From: Pseudobutyrivibrio sp.
Lineage (GTDB): Bacteria; Bacillota; Clostridia; Lachnospirales; Lachnospiraceae
Length of the DNA stretch: 45,406 bases
Direction: 5' to 3'
Assembly: GCA_024697025.1 (NCBI GenBank)
Contig: JAILGH010000085.1
Span: 1 to 45,406 of the forward strand
The position numbers and the translations under genes were made by a program. The notes beneath the pieces were generated by a model, which saw only the letters and a list, made by a program, of their open reading frames with translations, had not been told where the DNA came from and did not search any database. This document shows positions 7,613 to 16,635 of the stretch, piece after piece (positions within the stretch are counted from its first letter, which is position 1; each line of letters starts with the position of its first letter).

Positions 7613-8197
7613 ATGAGCGTAGTAGAAAATCTGTTTATAATAGCAGGTATATTATTAGATGTTTTTGCAACTATGGAAATCCAGGGCGCAATGATGGCTC
7701 AGATTAAAAAGAAGACAATGGTTATTGCTTGTGTGGTAGTAGCAGTAGTTGAGCTGATATTTTACTTCACAGGGTATGCCATCTGTTGGCTACTTGCGTC
7801 CCGAGGACACATAGTTAATCCTACTTATTATGGAGAGGCTGTTGCGGCAATTGTACTTGCACTTCTTGGTGTGCGACTTATGTTTAAGGCAATCAGCAGA
7901 GAGTACATTCTTGAGCGTCGCAAAGATTCTATAAAAGTTTGGGACTATATTAGATTTATAGTTATGTCTAGCATTTATACAGCTGCAGCGGGCTGTGCAT
8001 GTGGACTAGTTGGCATTACAATTTGGCAAGTTATCCTTATTATACTTGTGGTATCTTTTGTAATGGTTATACTAGGATTATACACAGGGCTTCATTATGG
8101 TTTTGAAATCAAGACCGTTGCCTATTTTGTAGGCGCACTTCTCCTTTGGGGAGTTAGCCTTGAAATGCTTTTACACAGAATACTTGAAATCATTTAA
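7613..8197 (+). CDS. MntP-like six-helix membrane protein
   Basis: A 194-residue integral membrane protein with six predicted helices. The topology of two three-helix repeats and the first helix, LLDVFATMEIQGAMM, resemble the MntP manganese-efflux family. That family keeps an acidic residue in helix 1 and another in the matching helix 4. Here helix 1 keeps its aspartate, but the equivalent segment in the second half reads MSSIYTAAAGCACG, with a tyrosine where Asp is expected. The protein may therefore be a divergent relative with a different substrate. It follows the TetR gene by 17 bases and precedes the GT2 gene by 22, so co-transcription is likely. Assignment is tentative. Confidence 0.5.
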   Translation: MSVVENLFIIAGILLDVFATMEIQGAMMAQIKKKTMVIACVVVAVVELIFYFTGYAICWLLASRGHIVNPTYYGEAVAAIVLALLGVRLMFKAISREYILERRKDSIKVWDYIRFIVMSSIYTAAAGCACGLVGITIWQVILIILVVSFVMVILGLYTGLHYGFEIKTVAYFVGALLLWGVSLEMLLHRILEII

Positions 8198-8219
8198 TGT
8201 TTTTAGGAGATAAATATAT

Positions 8220-9236
8220 ATGAAATTACTTTCGTTTGCTGTTCCATGTTACAATTCAGCGTCTTATATGGAACATTGCGTGGAGACACTTCTTCACGGG
8301 GGAGAGGATGTAGAAATTATCATCGTAGACGATGGAAGCCAAAAGGATAATACGGCTGAGATAGCAGACAGACTTGCAGCAGAGCATCCAACAATTATCA
8401 AGGCTGTGCACCAGGAGAATGGTGGACACGGTCAGGCAGTCAATACTGGTCTTAAGAATGCCACAGGCCTTTTCTTTAAGGTTGTAGATTCTGACGACTG
8501 GGTAGATGAGGAAGCATACGACGAAATCTTAAGAGTTCTTCGCCAGTCTGTTGAGTACGGCAAGAACCTTGATATGCTTATTTCTAATTACGTATATGAA
8601 AAGGAAGGTGCTAGCCACAAAAAGGTTATGAGCTATTCCAACCTTCCTGTTAATGAATATTTTGGCTGGGATGACACAGGCCGTTTTAGAAAGGGCCAGT
8701 ATATTCTCATGCATTCGGTAATTTATCGCACCAAGCTTTTAAGGGATTGTGGATTAGAGCTTCCAAAGCACACATTCTATGTGGACAACATTTATGTATA
8801 CTATCCACTTCCTTATGTAAAGACAATGTACTATCTTGATGTGGACTTTTATCGTTATTATATTGGCCGCGAGGATCAGTCTGTAAATGAAAAGGTTATG
8901 ATTTCTCGAATCGACCAGCAGATTAAGGTTAACAAGATTATGCTTAAGTCTTTTGACTACAAGAATCTTAAGAATAGTCATGTTAGAAAATACATGTTTA
9001 ACTATCTCGAGATGATTACCGTGGTTTCAACTGTTCTTCTTATGAAGAGTGGCACTAAGGAAAATCAGGTGAAGCGAAGAGAGCTTTGGGCTTACATTAA
9101 AAATCATGATTACTATTTATATAGGAAGTTACGTTACGGATTTATGTGTGCCACAACCAACCTTCCAGGTCGAAGTGGAAGAGTAATTTCTGTCACAGCA
9201 TACAAAATTGCACAAAGGTTGGTTGGCTTTAATTAG
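8220..9236 (+). CDS. Family 2 glycosyltransferase
   Basis: A 338-residue cytosolic GT-A enzyme using a nucleotide-sugar donor. The donor site is evident: FAVPCYNSASYMEHCVETL at the start, IIIVDDGSQKDNT, ENGGHGQAVNTGLKNA, and the metal-binding DSDDW. The C-terminal third (about 230-338) is helical and basic, without a membrane segment. An AGGAGA site precedes the ATG. It is the last gene of the tight DUF308-TetR-MntP run. The product could be a cell-surface polysaccharide or glycolipid; the acceptor cannot be inferred, and no polysaccharide cluster surrounds it. Confidence 0.92.
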   Translation: MKLLSFAVPCYNSASYMEHCVETLLHGGEDVEIIIVDDGSQKDNTAEIADRLAAEHPTIIKAVHQENGGHGQAVNTGLKNATGLFFKVVDSDDWVDEEAYDEILRVLRQSVEYGKNLDMLISNYVYEKEGASHKKVMSYSNLPVNEYFGWDDTGRFRKGQYILMHSVIYRTKLLRDCGLELPKHTFYVDNIYVYYPLPYVKTMYYLDVDFYRYYIGREDQSVNEKVMISRIDQQIKVNKIMLKSFDYKNLKNSHVRKYMFNYLEMITVVSTVLLMKSGTKENQVKRRELWAYIKNHDYYLYRKLRYGFMCATTNLPGRSGRVISVTAYKIAQRLVGFN

Positions 9237-9332
9237 TCAGCTGTTTAACCTTGGGTTCAATCAATCATCGCTCGCAAACCCTTGATTTTACTGGACACAC
9301 GAGTATTAAAAACAACTAAATATATTATATCG

Positions 9333-9365
9333 GCTCCAGATTTTATAATCTGGAGCTACTTTTTT
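9333..9365 (+). terminator. Strong intrinsic terminator
   Basis: A ten-base stem, GCTCCAGATT (9333-9342) with AATCTGGAGC (9347-9356), then TACTTTTTT. It isolates the pilus locus from upstream genes. Confidence 0.9.
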
Positions 9366-9410
9366 GCCAAAAATTTACACTTATTGCCAATCGCTTTAAA
9401 TGGGGTTGAT

Positions 9411-9480
9411 ATACCGGTATCATACTAATTGAACACACGTTGAACACAGATTGATGCATTTCGGTCACATTAGGAAATGC
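9411..9480. promoter_or_regulatory. Control region of the pilus operon: palindrome, direct repeat and hairpin
   Basis: The 142 bases between the terminator and the tip-adhesin gene hold three elements. ATACCGGTAT (9411-9420) is a perfect palindrome. TTGAACACA occurs twice, at 9429-9437 and 9440-9448, giving an 11-base period of about one helix turn. GCATTTC (9456-9462) pairs with GAAATGC (9474-9480) and would fold in the 5' leader. No convincing -35/-10 pair was found; the TATAAA at 9486 overlaps the ribosome site and is not credible as a promoter. Confidence 0.45.
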
Positions 9481-9507
9481 AGGTGTATAAAAAGGGAGTT
9501 TTTATAG

Positions 9508-12500
9508 ATGAAAAGATTAATAGCGCTTAACAGAGTACTAGCTCTAGTCTTATCTGTAGCGTTAGCCTTCGCACCAATGGTTGCTAGTGCGGAGGAGGTC
9601 TCAGAGCCAGTTCAAACAGAATCTACAGACAGTGTTCATGCGGAAGGTGATTCTGGAATTGGCAATGAGGCACAGCCACAGGGAGAACAACAAAACACAG
9701 CGGATAATCATTCTGGTGATGATTCACAATCAGTTGAATCTGAAACACCATCAACATCAACAGATTCAATAGTTGATGAAAATGATTCCCAAAGCGAAGA
9801 AAAACAGAATAAAGAAAATGATTCCGAAGATGAAAGCCTTGACTCTAAATCCGAAGACGAATCAGGCTCTGAGTTAGATGAAGAAGATGATAAAGATTCT
9901 GAAGACGACGAAGACGAAGATGAAGATGAAGAAGATGAGGATGAGGAGGAAGAAGAGGAAGAAGAGGAAGAAGACGAAGAGGACGAAGACGAGGAAATTA
10001 CTCTCAAGTTCGAAGACGGCGAAGTTGTAGTAACAGTTTTTGCTACAAAGAAGATTTTAAACGGTGCTACAAGAGTCAATGCCAAGAAGATTACAGGCGG
10101 TGCAGTATTCGAGGATATCGAGGCATCACTTGAAGAGAAGGCTGAGAAATCAGGCGAAGAACTGGTAGCCTTCAAGGCATACGACATTACTCTTTTAAAT
10201 GATGACGGCGACGAGGTTCATCCAAAGGATGGAAACGTAAAGGTTACTATCAGCAAGGTAGAGGCACCTGTTGATGATGAAAGTCTAGAAGGTGCTAATG
10301 TCAGCTTAGTTCACTTTGAAAAACAGTCTGGTGATAGTAGAGAGATGGTTGATTTAACTAATAGGGGCTCAACTAATCTTGATACTGGAAGTGACATTTC
10401 TACCGTAAATGCGGAGTTTGTAACTGACAGCTTTTCACCATTTGTTATCTCTTGGTCTGTACCAAGTACAGCAAATAATCTTGGTGGAATAAGATTTTAT
10501 GTTCCAGGTAAAAAGAAGGGACAACTGGTAAATATATATGCAGTTGACCAAGAGGGAAAAGCCATTGATGCCACAGCTCGCGGTGAGTTTGATTACGTAG
10601 CCGAAGCTGAAAGAGGCTTGGAGCAGATAAGCGATTTTTCCGCTATAAATGGAGATTATTTTGCAGGGCTTGCAGAGAGAAAAGTCAATGCTGGCGGGTT
10701 AAAATTTATGGGTGCGTACATTACTGACGCAAACCAGTATAACCAAGGCGGAAACAACACTCAGATTTCAAATATTCGTTTCCATTCTTATAGTCAGGAT
10801 TCGGCAGCTTGGCAGTTCCAGCAGGTTGGTAACAACAACTGGAGTTGGGACAGACAGTCAAACTACATACCAAGAACTGACAATGTTAATTCAGCAGTAG
10901 ATGTTTTTTTGGTATATGACAGTAGAAAGCCAGCAGAGGATGACCATGTTTTCTATGGAAACCTTTTTAACTATGACAGAGATGTCATGAACAATTGGGC
11001 ACAAAGTCGTGCTGGTGGAAGTAATAGATTCCTTATTTTCCACAATGCAGGTGATTTGCCAAATCAAAACGATGGCAACAACATCTACAATACCAAGTGG
11101 AATTCATGTAACACAGTAAATAACGATGATGGAAATGCAACAGCATATCAGGGCATAGTTAAAAATAAGTTAGATAACAATGGATTACCAAATTTTAACT
11201 TTACAGCCCCACCAATGTTTAGCCCATCAGATAGTATCTTTAAAGATAATAACAATTCTAGAGCCTACACAAATGTGGCAATTCCATTCTATATGGAGGA
11301 TGGCTACTACACATTTGAAGCTAGAAACAAGAACACATACGAGTTCAAACAAGATACTAAGACAATTGAAAGATATGAAGATTCAAGCTCAACAGGCTAC
11401 TGGCCATTTGGCGAAAATGACATCCATTTTGGTATGGATATGCAGGTATTCTTCAACATCCCTGAAGACGGACTTGCAGCAAATGGCAGCCATACAAAGT
11501 TCAGCTTTGCCGGTGACGATGATGTTTGGGTATTCATTGACAACAAGTTAGCTCTTGATATGGGTGGTGTACACGAAAGTGTAAACGGCTCAATTGATTT
11601 CAAGACTGGCGAATGTGAAGTAATAAATGCTTACAACGAATCAAAGAACGTTAATAGAGGAAGAGAGACAAGAAACCTTTACACAGATGTACTTGGTTAC
11701 AGGTCAGTAGAGGAAGGTATCAAGGCTCTTGCAAGTGGTAGTCACACATTATCATTCTTCTATGTAGAGCGTGGCGGATCACAGTCTAACTGCAAGATTC
11801 AGTTCAACTTTAATACAACAAACGATACGGAACTTACAGATGTATTCTTCAAGAAGACAGATGAAACAGGAAAGCTTCTTCCTGGAGCAGAGTTTGGATT
11901 GTTCCCATTTGTAGAAGAGGGACAAGAGGATGAAGATACTGAGGCTCTTTATTCAGCAGTTTCCGACGAGGAAGGTATTGTTAAGTTTAAGGAAGTTGCA
12001 GCTGGTAAATACATATTAAAAGAAACTAAGGCGCCTATCGTCACTTTAGATGATGGAACTATCGTTGAGTACGAGCCAATTGAGGTTAAGTACATTGTAG
12101 AAGTTAAAAATGCAAAGATAGTTACAGAGGCAGGTAGAAGCCGAGTGGTTGAACCAGGAAGTTTCAATATTTATGAGGCTTCTGATTCAAGCAAAAAGCA
12201 GGTTGATACTATTGAGAATCAACCAAAGCATGATTACAGAAAGAAAATCACAATTATAAAGGAATGGGAGGATGATAATTCTTCAAGCAGACCTGGTTCT
12301 GTAGAGTTCCATATACAGGGAACATTCCCGGATGATGATGGTTCTATCAAGTATGTAAGTGAAGATGAAACTGCTTCAACCAATCCTTCTGAGGTATACA
12401 AGACAGTTGTAATTTCAGCAAGTGATGGTTGGAGGAAAACAGTAGAGGACATTCCAGTATTCTTCGATGGTGATAAGGATAAGCTTATTACATGGAGCGT

Positions 12501-14259
12501 ACAGGAAATTAAGGTACGAGGCTATAGAACAGAGGGACCATACAAGGAGTTCGATGAGTCATCAGCTATAGCATTTGAAAGTGATGTGGACCCAGTAATT
12601 CCTGCACCAGCTCCAACTGGAGGAGACAGACAGTTTGAGCACATCGATATTGAGTACTATGGAGCATCTGATTCAAACAGTACCAATAAGCGAGTAGAGG
12701 GAATACAGGATATAAACGGTTCCCAGAATAGAATCACAGTAATTGGATACTATAATTCATACTCTGGCTACACCAACAACAATAACTCTTGGGTTCGAGG
12801 AACTAAGAGCGTAGCTAGTAATGAATCAAATGGTGATGGCGAGTGGAGAACTACAGGAGTATTTACAGGAACAAATACAGCGGTAGCCTTCAAGGTTAAG
12901 TTTAATGATACTGACGATTATAAGTTAGTAGTAATTCAAGATGGTGACACCTATCCAGATGGTACTTATCTTGTAAGAAATAAGCAATTTGATAATGATC
13001 AGGCAGCTGATTATTACCGAAAGGCTTACACAGCCATTGCTAACTACTACGGTATAAATGAGAATTCACCAAGGATAGACTTAAGCGGCAAGAATATTTT
13101 TACAGTAGCTGAAATAGTTTGTCCAGCCACTAGCACAAACCAAGGAAATATTTGGGCTAATGGTTATGGCTCTCCGGGTTTAGACCTTGTTCTTTCACCT
13201 AACACAATCGAGAAAAACATTGTTGAACCAAGGACAGGAAATGAGACTTACAGATTCAAAAACATAAAGGATACAGTATCTCTCACATTTGAGAAGACAG
13301 TTACTTATCCAGGTCAGGTTGATCCTAGGCTCGATGCATTATATTGCTTCAAGATTGAGAGGATTAACGAGGTAGACGGCTCTGTTATAGAGGTAATTGG
13401 AGAAGAGACTCCAGGTATTTCAATATCAACCACAGGCTTTGTTCCATCTAATGGCAGAAGAATCATCAAGCCAGGATATAAAAATGGAATCTTCTCGATA
13501 TATGCAGGCCAGACAGTAACATTAGACAAGCTTCCTTTTGGAAAATATAGAGTGACTGAGATTGGTGGTTATTACAATAATCAGCAAATATCATTCAAGG
13601 AATTTACAACAAAGATTTACTATGTCGACGTTAATGGCAACGGAAAGGTTGTAAAGGAATATCTTGATGATAAGGCTGAAAGAGCCTACGACGTAGACTT
13701 TTCACTAGCTGATTCTCAGCACATAAAGTTTGAAAATAACTTTAAGAGAGAATTCAGATGGAAGGTTGTAAAGAGAAGTAAGAACTCACAAAACACATTA
13801 GCTAACGCAGAGTTTGAGTTGGATGATGTAAATACTGGAGTTACTTTATACTACGGTATCAGTAATTCGGAGGGTGAGATTCAGTGGTACGACAGCTATT
13901 GGGAGGTTGAAAATCACGACGATCCTAAAGCTAATCCTTTAACTGTAGGTGATGGCACTTATCTCTTGAAAGAGACAAAGGCTCCAGCGGGATTTGCAAT
14001 AAGCGATGAGCAATGGATAATCACTTACGAAAAGGCAACAGGTGTTGTTGTTAAGACAACAGCTGGCAAGGTGGTAACACCAGCAAGTTCTTCTTCTGAG
14101 GACGGCAATGTTATCACATACTCATACAACTTCTTAGATGAGGTTGTATACTCACTTCCAGAAACTGGTGGAAGAGGAGTTTATATCTATACAATCGGCG
14201 GAGTCCTTTTGTTACTTGGGGCGGTGCTGTTGTTATATAAAAACAAGAAACAGAAATAG
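9508..14259 (+). CDS. LPETG-anchored fibro-slime/Cna-B tip adhesin of a sortase pilus
   Basis: A 1583-residue surface protein. Residues 1-28 are a Sec signal peptide ending ASA. A Ser/Glu/Asp-rich region follows, with an almost pure Asp/Glu tract at about 124-164. A fibro-slime-type domain lies near residues 600-770 (FSFAGDDDVWVFIDNKLALD, MGGVHESVNGS). Several Cna-B/SpaA-like domains follow; two show the E-box-like KETKAP that completes an intramolecular isopeptide bond. The cell-wall signal LPETG is at 1550-1554, then a membrane helix and KNKKQK. Its size and first position ahead of a pilin and two class C sortases suggest the ancillary tip adhesin. The ligand is unknown. Confidence 0.9.
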   Translation: MKRLIALNRVLALVLSVALAFAPMVASAEEVSEPVQTESTDSVHAEGDSGIGNEAQPQGEQQNTADNHSGDDSQSVESETPSTSTDSIVDENDSQSEEKQNKENDSEDESLDSKSEDESGSELDEEDDKDSEDDEDEDEDEEDEDEEEEEEEEEEDEEDEDEEITLKFEDGEVVVTVFATKKILNGATRVNAKKITGGAVFEDIEASLEEKAEKSGEELVAFKAYDITLLNDDGDEVHPKDGNVKVTISKVEAPVDDESLEGANVSLVHFEKQSGDSREMVDLTNRGSTNLDTGSDISTVNAEFVTDSFSPFVISWSVPSTANNLGGIRFYVPGKKKGQLVNIYAVDQEGKAIDATARGEFDYVAEAERGLEQISDFSAINGDYFAGLAERKVNAGGLKFMGAYITDANQYNQGGNNTQISNIRFHSYSQDSAAWQFQQVGNNNWSWDRQSNYIPRTDNVNSAVDVFLVYDSRKPAEDDHVFYGNLFNYDRDVMNNWAQSRAGGSNRFLIFHNAGDLPNQNDGNNIYNTKWNSCNTVNNDDGNATAYQGIVKNKLDNNGLPNFNFTAPPMFSPSDSIFKDNNNSRAYTNVAIPFYMEDGYYTFEARNKNTYEFKQDTKTIERYEDSSSTGYWPFGENDIHFGMDMQVFFNIPEDGLAANGSHTKFSFAGDDDVWVFIDNKLALDMGGVHESVNGSIDFKTGECEVINAYNESKNVNRGRETRNLYTDVLGYRSVEEGIKALASGSHTLSFFYVERGGSQSNCKIQFNFNTTNDTELTDVFFKKTDETGKLLPGAEFGLFPFVEEGQEDEDTEALYSAVSDEEGIVKFKEVAAGKYILKETKAPIVTLDDGTIVEYEPIEVKYIVEVKNAKIVTEAGRSRVVEPGSFNIYEASDSSKKQVDTIENQPKHDYRKKITIIKEWEDDNSSSRPGSVEFHIQGTFPDDDGSIKYVSEDETASTNPSEVYKTVVISASDGWRKTVEDIPVFFDGDKDKLITWSVQEIKVRGYRTEGPYKEFDESSAIAFESDVDPVIPAPAPTGGDRQFEHIDIEYYGASDSNSTNKRVEGIQDINGSQNRITVIGYYNSYSGYTNNNNSWVRGTKSVASNESNGDGEWRTTGVFTGTNTAVAFKVKFNDTDDYKLVVIQDGDTYPDGTYLVRNKQFDNDQAADYYRKAYTAIANYYGINENSPRIDLSGKNIFTVAEIVCPATSTNQGNIWANGYGSPGLDLVLSPNTIEKNIVEPRTGNETYRFKNIKDTVSLTFEKTVTYPGQVDPRLDALYCFKIERINEVDGSVIEVIGEETPGISISTTGFVPSNGRRIIKPGYKNGIFSIYAGQTVTLDKLPFGKYRVTEIGGYYNNQQISFKEFTTKIYYVDVNGNGKVVKEYLDDKAERAYDVDFSLADSQHIKFENNFKREFRWKVVKRSKNSQNTLANAEFELDDVNTGVTLYYGISNSEGEIQWYDSYWEVENHDDPKANPLTVGDGTYLLKETKAPAGFAISDEQWIITYEKATGVVVKTTAGKVVTPASSSSEDGNVITYSYNFLDEVVYSLPETGGRGVYIYTIGGVLLLLGAVLLLYKNKKQK
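9880..10000 (+). repeat. GAA/GAT/GAG triplet tract coding poly-Asp/Glu
   Basis: A purine-rich low-complexity run of Asp and Glu codons inside the tip adhesin gene. Slippage would change the length by whole codons and keep the frame. Confidence 0.85.
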
Positions 14260-14285
14260 ATAAAAATGAAAAGGAGAGAACAGGG

Positions 14286-15659
14286 ATGAAGAAAATCAAA
14301 AAAATTATTGCTCTTGCACTTGCAACAGTGATGATGATGGCGATGAGCATTGTCTCATTCGCAGCAGACACTCAGGCAAAAGTTACAGTAACAAATCTTA
14401 CAAAAGATGCAACAGTTAACATCTATACTGTAGCTACCATCGGCGACAACAATACTTTGGAAGTTGCTGATTGGGCAAAGGCTGTATATCCAGTTGAAAA
14501 GGCTGATAGCACAGCAACAGACGTTGTTGTAACTGAGATGACAGCTTCTCAGGTTACGGCATTAAAGAATGCTTTTGATAGTGGTGTAGATATTGAATTA
14601 CCAGCACCACCACAGACAGCTGACGCTAGCGGCAAAGTTGAGTTCACAGGCCTTAAGGCTGGTGTTTACTTAATCATTGCTTCAGGCTCAAACGCAACAT
14701 ATAGTCCAATGGTTGCAGTAGCAATCTCAAGAAATGACAAGGGCGAGTACGTTGCAGCTGACGTGTCTATCAAGGCAAAAGGTTCTGGAAATGACTTAAC
14801 GAAGGAAACTGATGATACATTTGTATACATGGGCCAGGAATTACCTTTTGAAATTACTAAAGAGATTCCTAGTAATGCAAAGAGCTTCTTCGTATACGAT
14901 TACACAAAGAATCTTTCAGATTTAAATGGCGTTGAGGTAAATGTAAATTACGGTGGTGAAGATCACAAGTACACATTTACAGAGGTTGACGCTACAGGTA
15001 ATCAATTTGGTGCAGACCACAAGTATATGCTTGATTTTACAGACATTGTTTATGATGTAGCAACAGATACATTCATCAATGACAATGCTGGCAAGACAAT
15101 CACTATCACTTACAAGGCTACAGTAATCGATCCTAACGGATTCGAGAATACTGGTTCTTACAAGGTAAACGATGGTGACGAGTGGAATCCTCCAAAAGTT
15201 AAAGGTTTTGAGGGCGACATCACTCTTTACAAGAAGGGAACAGATGGAAACAAGCTTGAAGGAGCAAAGTTTACATTAACAAAGAAGGGTAACCCTGATA
15301 AGGTTCTTGCATTCAAATATGATGATGCAAAGCAAGTATATGTTTACGATAAGGATGGCACAAACACTGAGCTTGTAACAAACGCAGATGGTGTTATCAA
15401 AACAGTAGGTCTTGATGAGGGTGTATATCAGTTCACTGAGACAGAGGCTCCAGCAGGATACTCTATCAACGAAGAGATTGATGCAGTTGAAATTACTCCA
15501 GCAGATAGCAGCGTAAGTCAGGAAATCGAAGTTACAGATTCAACACTTATTAAGCTTCCATTTACTGGTGGTACAGGCACAACAATCTTTACAGTACTTG
15601 GCGTAGCTATCATGGCTATCGCAGCAGCTCTTTACTTCGCAACAAAGAAGAGAGCATAG
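14286..15659 (+). CDS. Major pilin, LPFTG-anchored, isopeptide-forming
   Basis: A 457-residue pilin with a signal peptide (residues 1-27, ending SFA). An N-terminal domain and a D2-type fimbrial isopeptide domain follow, then a SpaA/Cna-B domain (about 310-420) with the E-box FTETEAPAGYSI. The sorting signal LPFTG is at 424-428, followed by a membrane helix and KKRA. The polymerising lysine is not certain: a candidate lies in WNPPKVKGFEG before the last domain. AAGGAG precedes the start. It is 26 bases after the tip gene and 100 bases before the first sortase, the classical arrangement of a Gram-positive pilus shaft. Confidence 0.92.
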   Translation: MKKIKKIIALALATVMMMAMSIVSFAADTQAKVTVTNLTKDATVNIYTVATIGDNNTLEVADWAKAVYPVEKADSTATDVVVTEMTASQVTALKNAFDSGVDIELPAPPQTADASGKVEFTGLKAGVYLIIASGSNATYSPMVAVAISRNDKGEYVAADVSIKAKGSGNDLTKETDDTFVYMGQELPFEITKEIPSNAKSFFVYDYTKNLSDLNGVEVNVNYGGEDHKYTFTEVDATGNQFGADHKYMLDFTDIVYDVATDTFINDNAGKTITITYKATVIDPNGFENTGSYKVNDGDEWNPPKVKGFEGDITLYKKGTDGNKLEGAKFTLTKKGNPDKVLAFKYDDAKQVYVYDKDGTNTELVTNADGVIKTVGLDEGVYQFTETEAPAGYSINEEIDAVEITPADSSVSQEIEVTDSTLIKLPFTGGTGTTIFTVLGVAIMAIAAALYFATKKRA

Positions 15660-15698
15660 GAGAGGGTTAGTATTTTACTATGTAATAAATAGATGCAA

Positions 15699-15724
15699 CC
15701 ATGGCAGGTTTATACCTGCCATGG
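15699..15724 (+). promoter_or_regulatory. Perfect hairpin between pilin and sortase genes
   Basis: CCATGGCAGGT (15699-15709) and ACCTGCCATGG (15714-15724) form an 11-base perfect stem with a four-base loop and no T run. It probably caps or stabilises the pilin mRNA, or pauses transcription, lowering sortase relative to pilin. It also buries the upstream in-frame ATG at 15721. Confidence 0.6.
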
Positions 15725-15762
15725 GTACAGCATCAAGGAGAGGACAGCAATCAAAGGCAGAT

Positions 15763-16632
15763 ATGAAAGAGTTTTTTAAAAAGAAATCTAAGTTAATAGC
15801 TATTGGAATTATGATGATTGCTGGATTGTCCTTGCTGGTGTACCCCCTAGTTGCGAACACTTGGAATAATCATGTACAAGCAGAGCTTGTTAACAATTAT
15901 TCTGATTCTGTTACATCGGCTATAGAGGAAGGGAAGCTTGACGTTGAAGCTGAATTAGGTAAGGCAGTTCAGTACAACGCCGAGCTGCTTCCAAGCATTT
16001 TGCCAGACTCTTTTGCAGAGGCTCAGGCAAATGGCACGGATGCCAACTATATGAGCATTTTAAATGCTAATAATGATGGTGTTATGGGTTACATTCAAAT
16101 TCCATCAATCAATGTAAAGCTTCCAATATTCCATACAACGGATGAAGATGTTTTACAAAAGGGTGTAGGACATTTGGAGGGTTCATCTCTTCCAGTTGGA
16201 GGTCCAGACACTCACTCAGTTCTATCTGCACACAGAGGCTTGCCTAGTGCAACACTCTTTACAGATTTGGACAAGGTGGAAATTGGAGAAGACTTTTTCA
16301 TAGTTATCATGGGTGACTATTACGCTTACGAAGTTGATCAAATTAATGTAGTAGAGCCTGACGATACCGACCTTTTGGCGGTAGAGGATGGTCAAGACTT
16401 GTGTACTCTAGTTACCTGCACACCTTATGGTGTGAACACACAAAGGCTCATGGTACGAGGTCACAGAGTAGAGTACACACCTACATTACTTGAGGATGCT
16501 AAGACACCTGCTTTTGGAGCAGTAAGTCTTCGCACAAACTATCTTTTATGGGTAATCGTTGGATTGGCAATTGTTGCAGCATTTATTGCTATACTTGCCA
16601 TTTACGACAAAAAACACAGCAAGAAGGATTAA
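15763..16632 (+). CDS. Class C sortase (pilin polymerase) 1
   Basis: A 289-residue membrane transpeptidase that should join the LPxTG threonine of one pilin to a lysine of the next. I chose the ATG at 15763 because an in-frame ATG at 15721 is locked in the 15699-15724 hairpin and the leader KEFFKKKSKLIAIGIMM is typical from 15763. The catalytic residues are H157 in AHRGLPSATLF, C219 in TLVTCTPYG and R228 in NTQRLMVRG. There is an N-terminal and a C-terminal membrane helix, as usual in class C. The second sortase starts three bases after its stop. A weak AAAGG precedes the chosen start. Confidence 0.92.
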   Translation: MKEFFKKKSKLIAIGIMMIAGLSLLVYPLVANTWNNHVQAELVNNYSDSVTSAIEEGKLDVEAELGKAVQYNAELLPSILPDSFAEAQANGTDANYMSILNANNDGVMGYIQIPSINVKLPIFHTTDEDVLQKGVGHLEGSSLPVGGPDTHSVLSAHRGLPSATLFTDLDKVEIGEDFFIVIMGDYYAYEVDQINVVEPDDTDLLAVEDGQDLCTLVTCTPYGVNTQRLMVRGHRVEYTPTLLEDAKTPAFGAVSLRTNYLLWVIVGLAIVAAFIAILAIYDKKHSKKD

Positions 16633-16635
16633 TCA

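Noticed and set aside
9486..9491. TATAAA as -10 box of the pilus operon
   Set aside because: Transcription from it would start within or after the ribosome site of the 9508 gene, and no -35 is in place.
9708..10187. 159-codon open frame on the minus strand, poly-Ser
   Set aside because: It is the shadow of the Asp/Glu codon tract in the tip adhesin; composition is an artefact and it has no ribosome site.
15721..15762. Upstream in-frame ATG for the first sortase
   Set aside because: It lies in the stem of the 15699-15724 hairpin and adds a polar stretch ahead of the usual basic leader.
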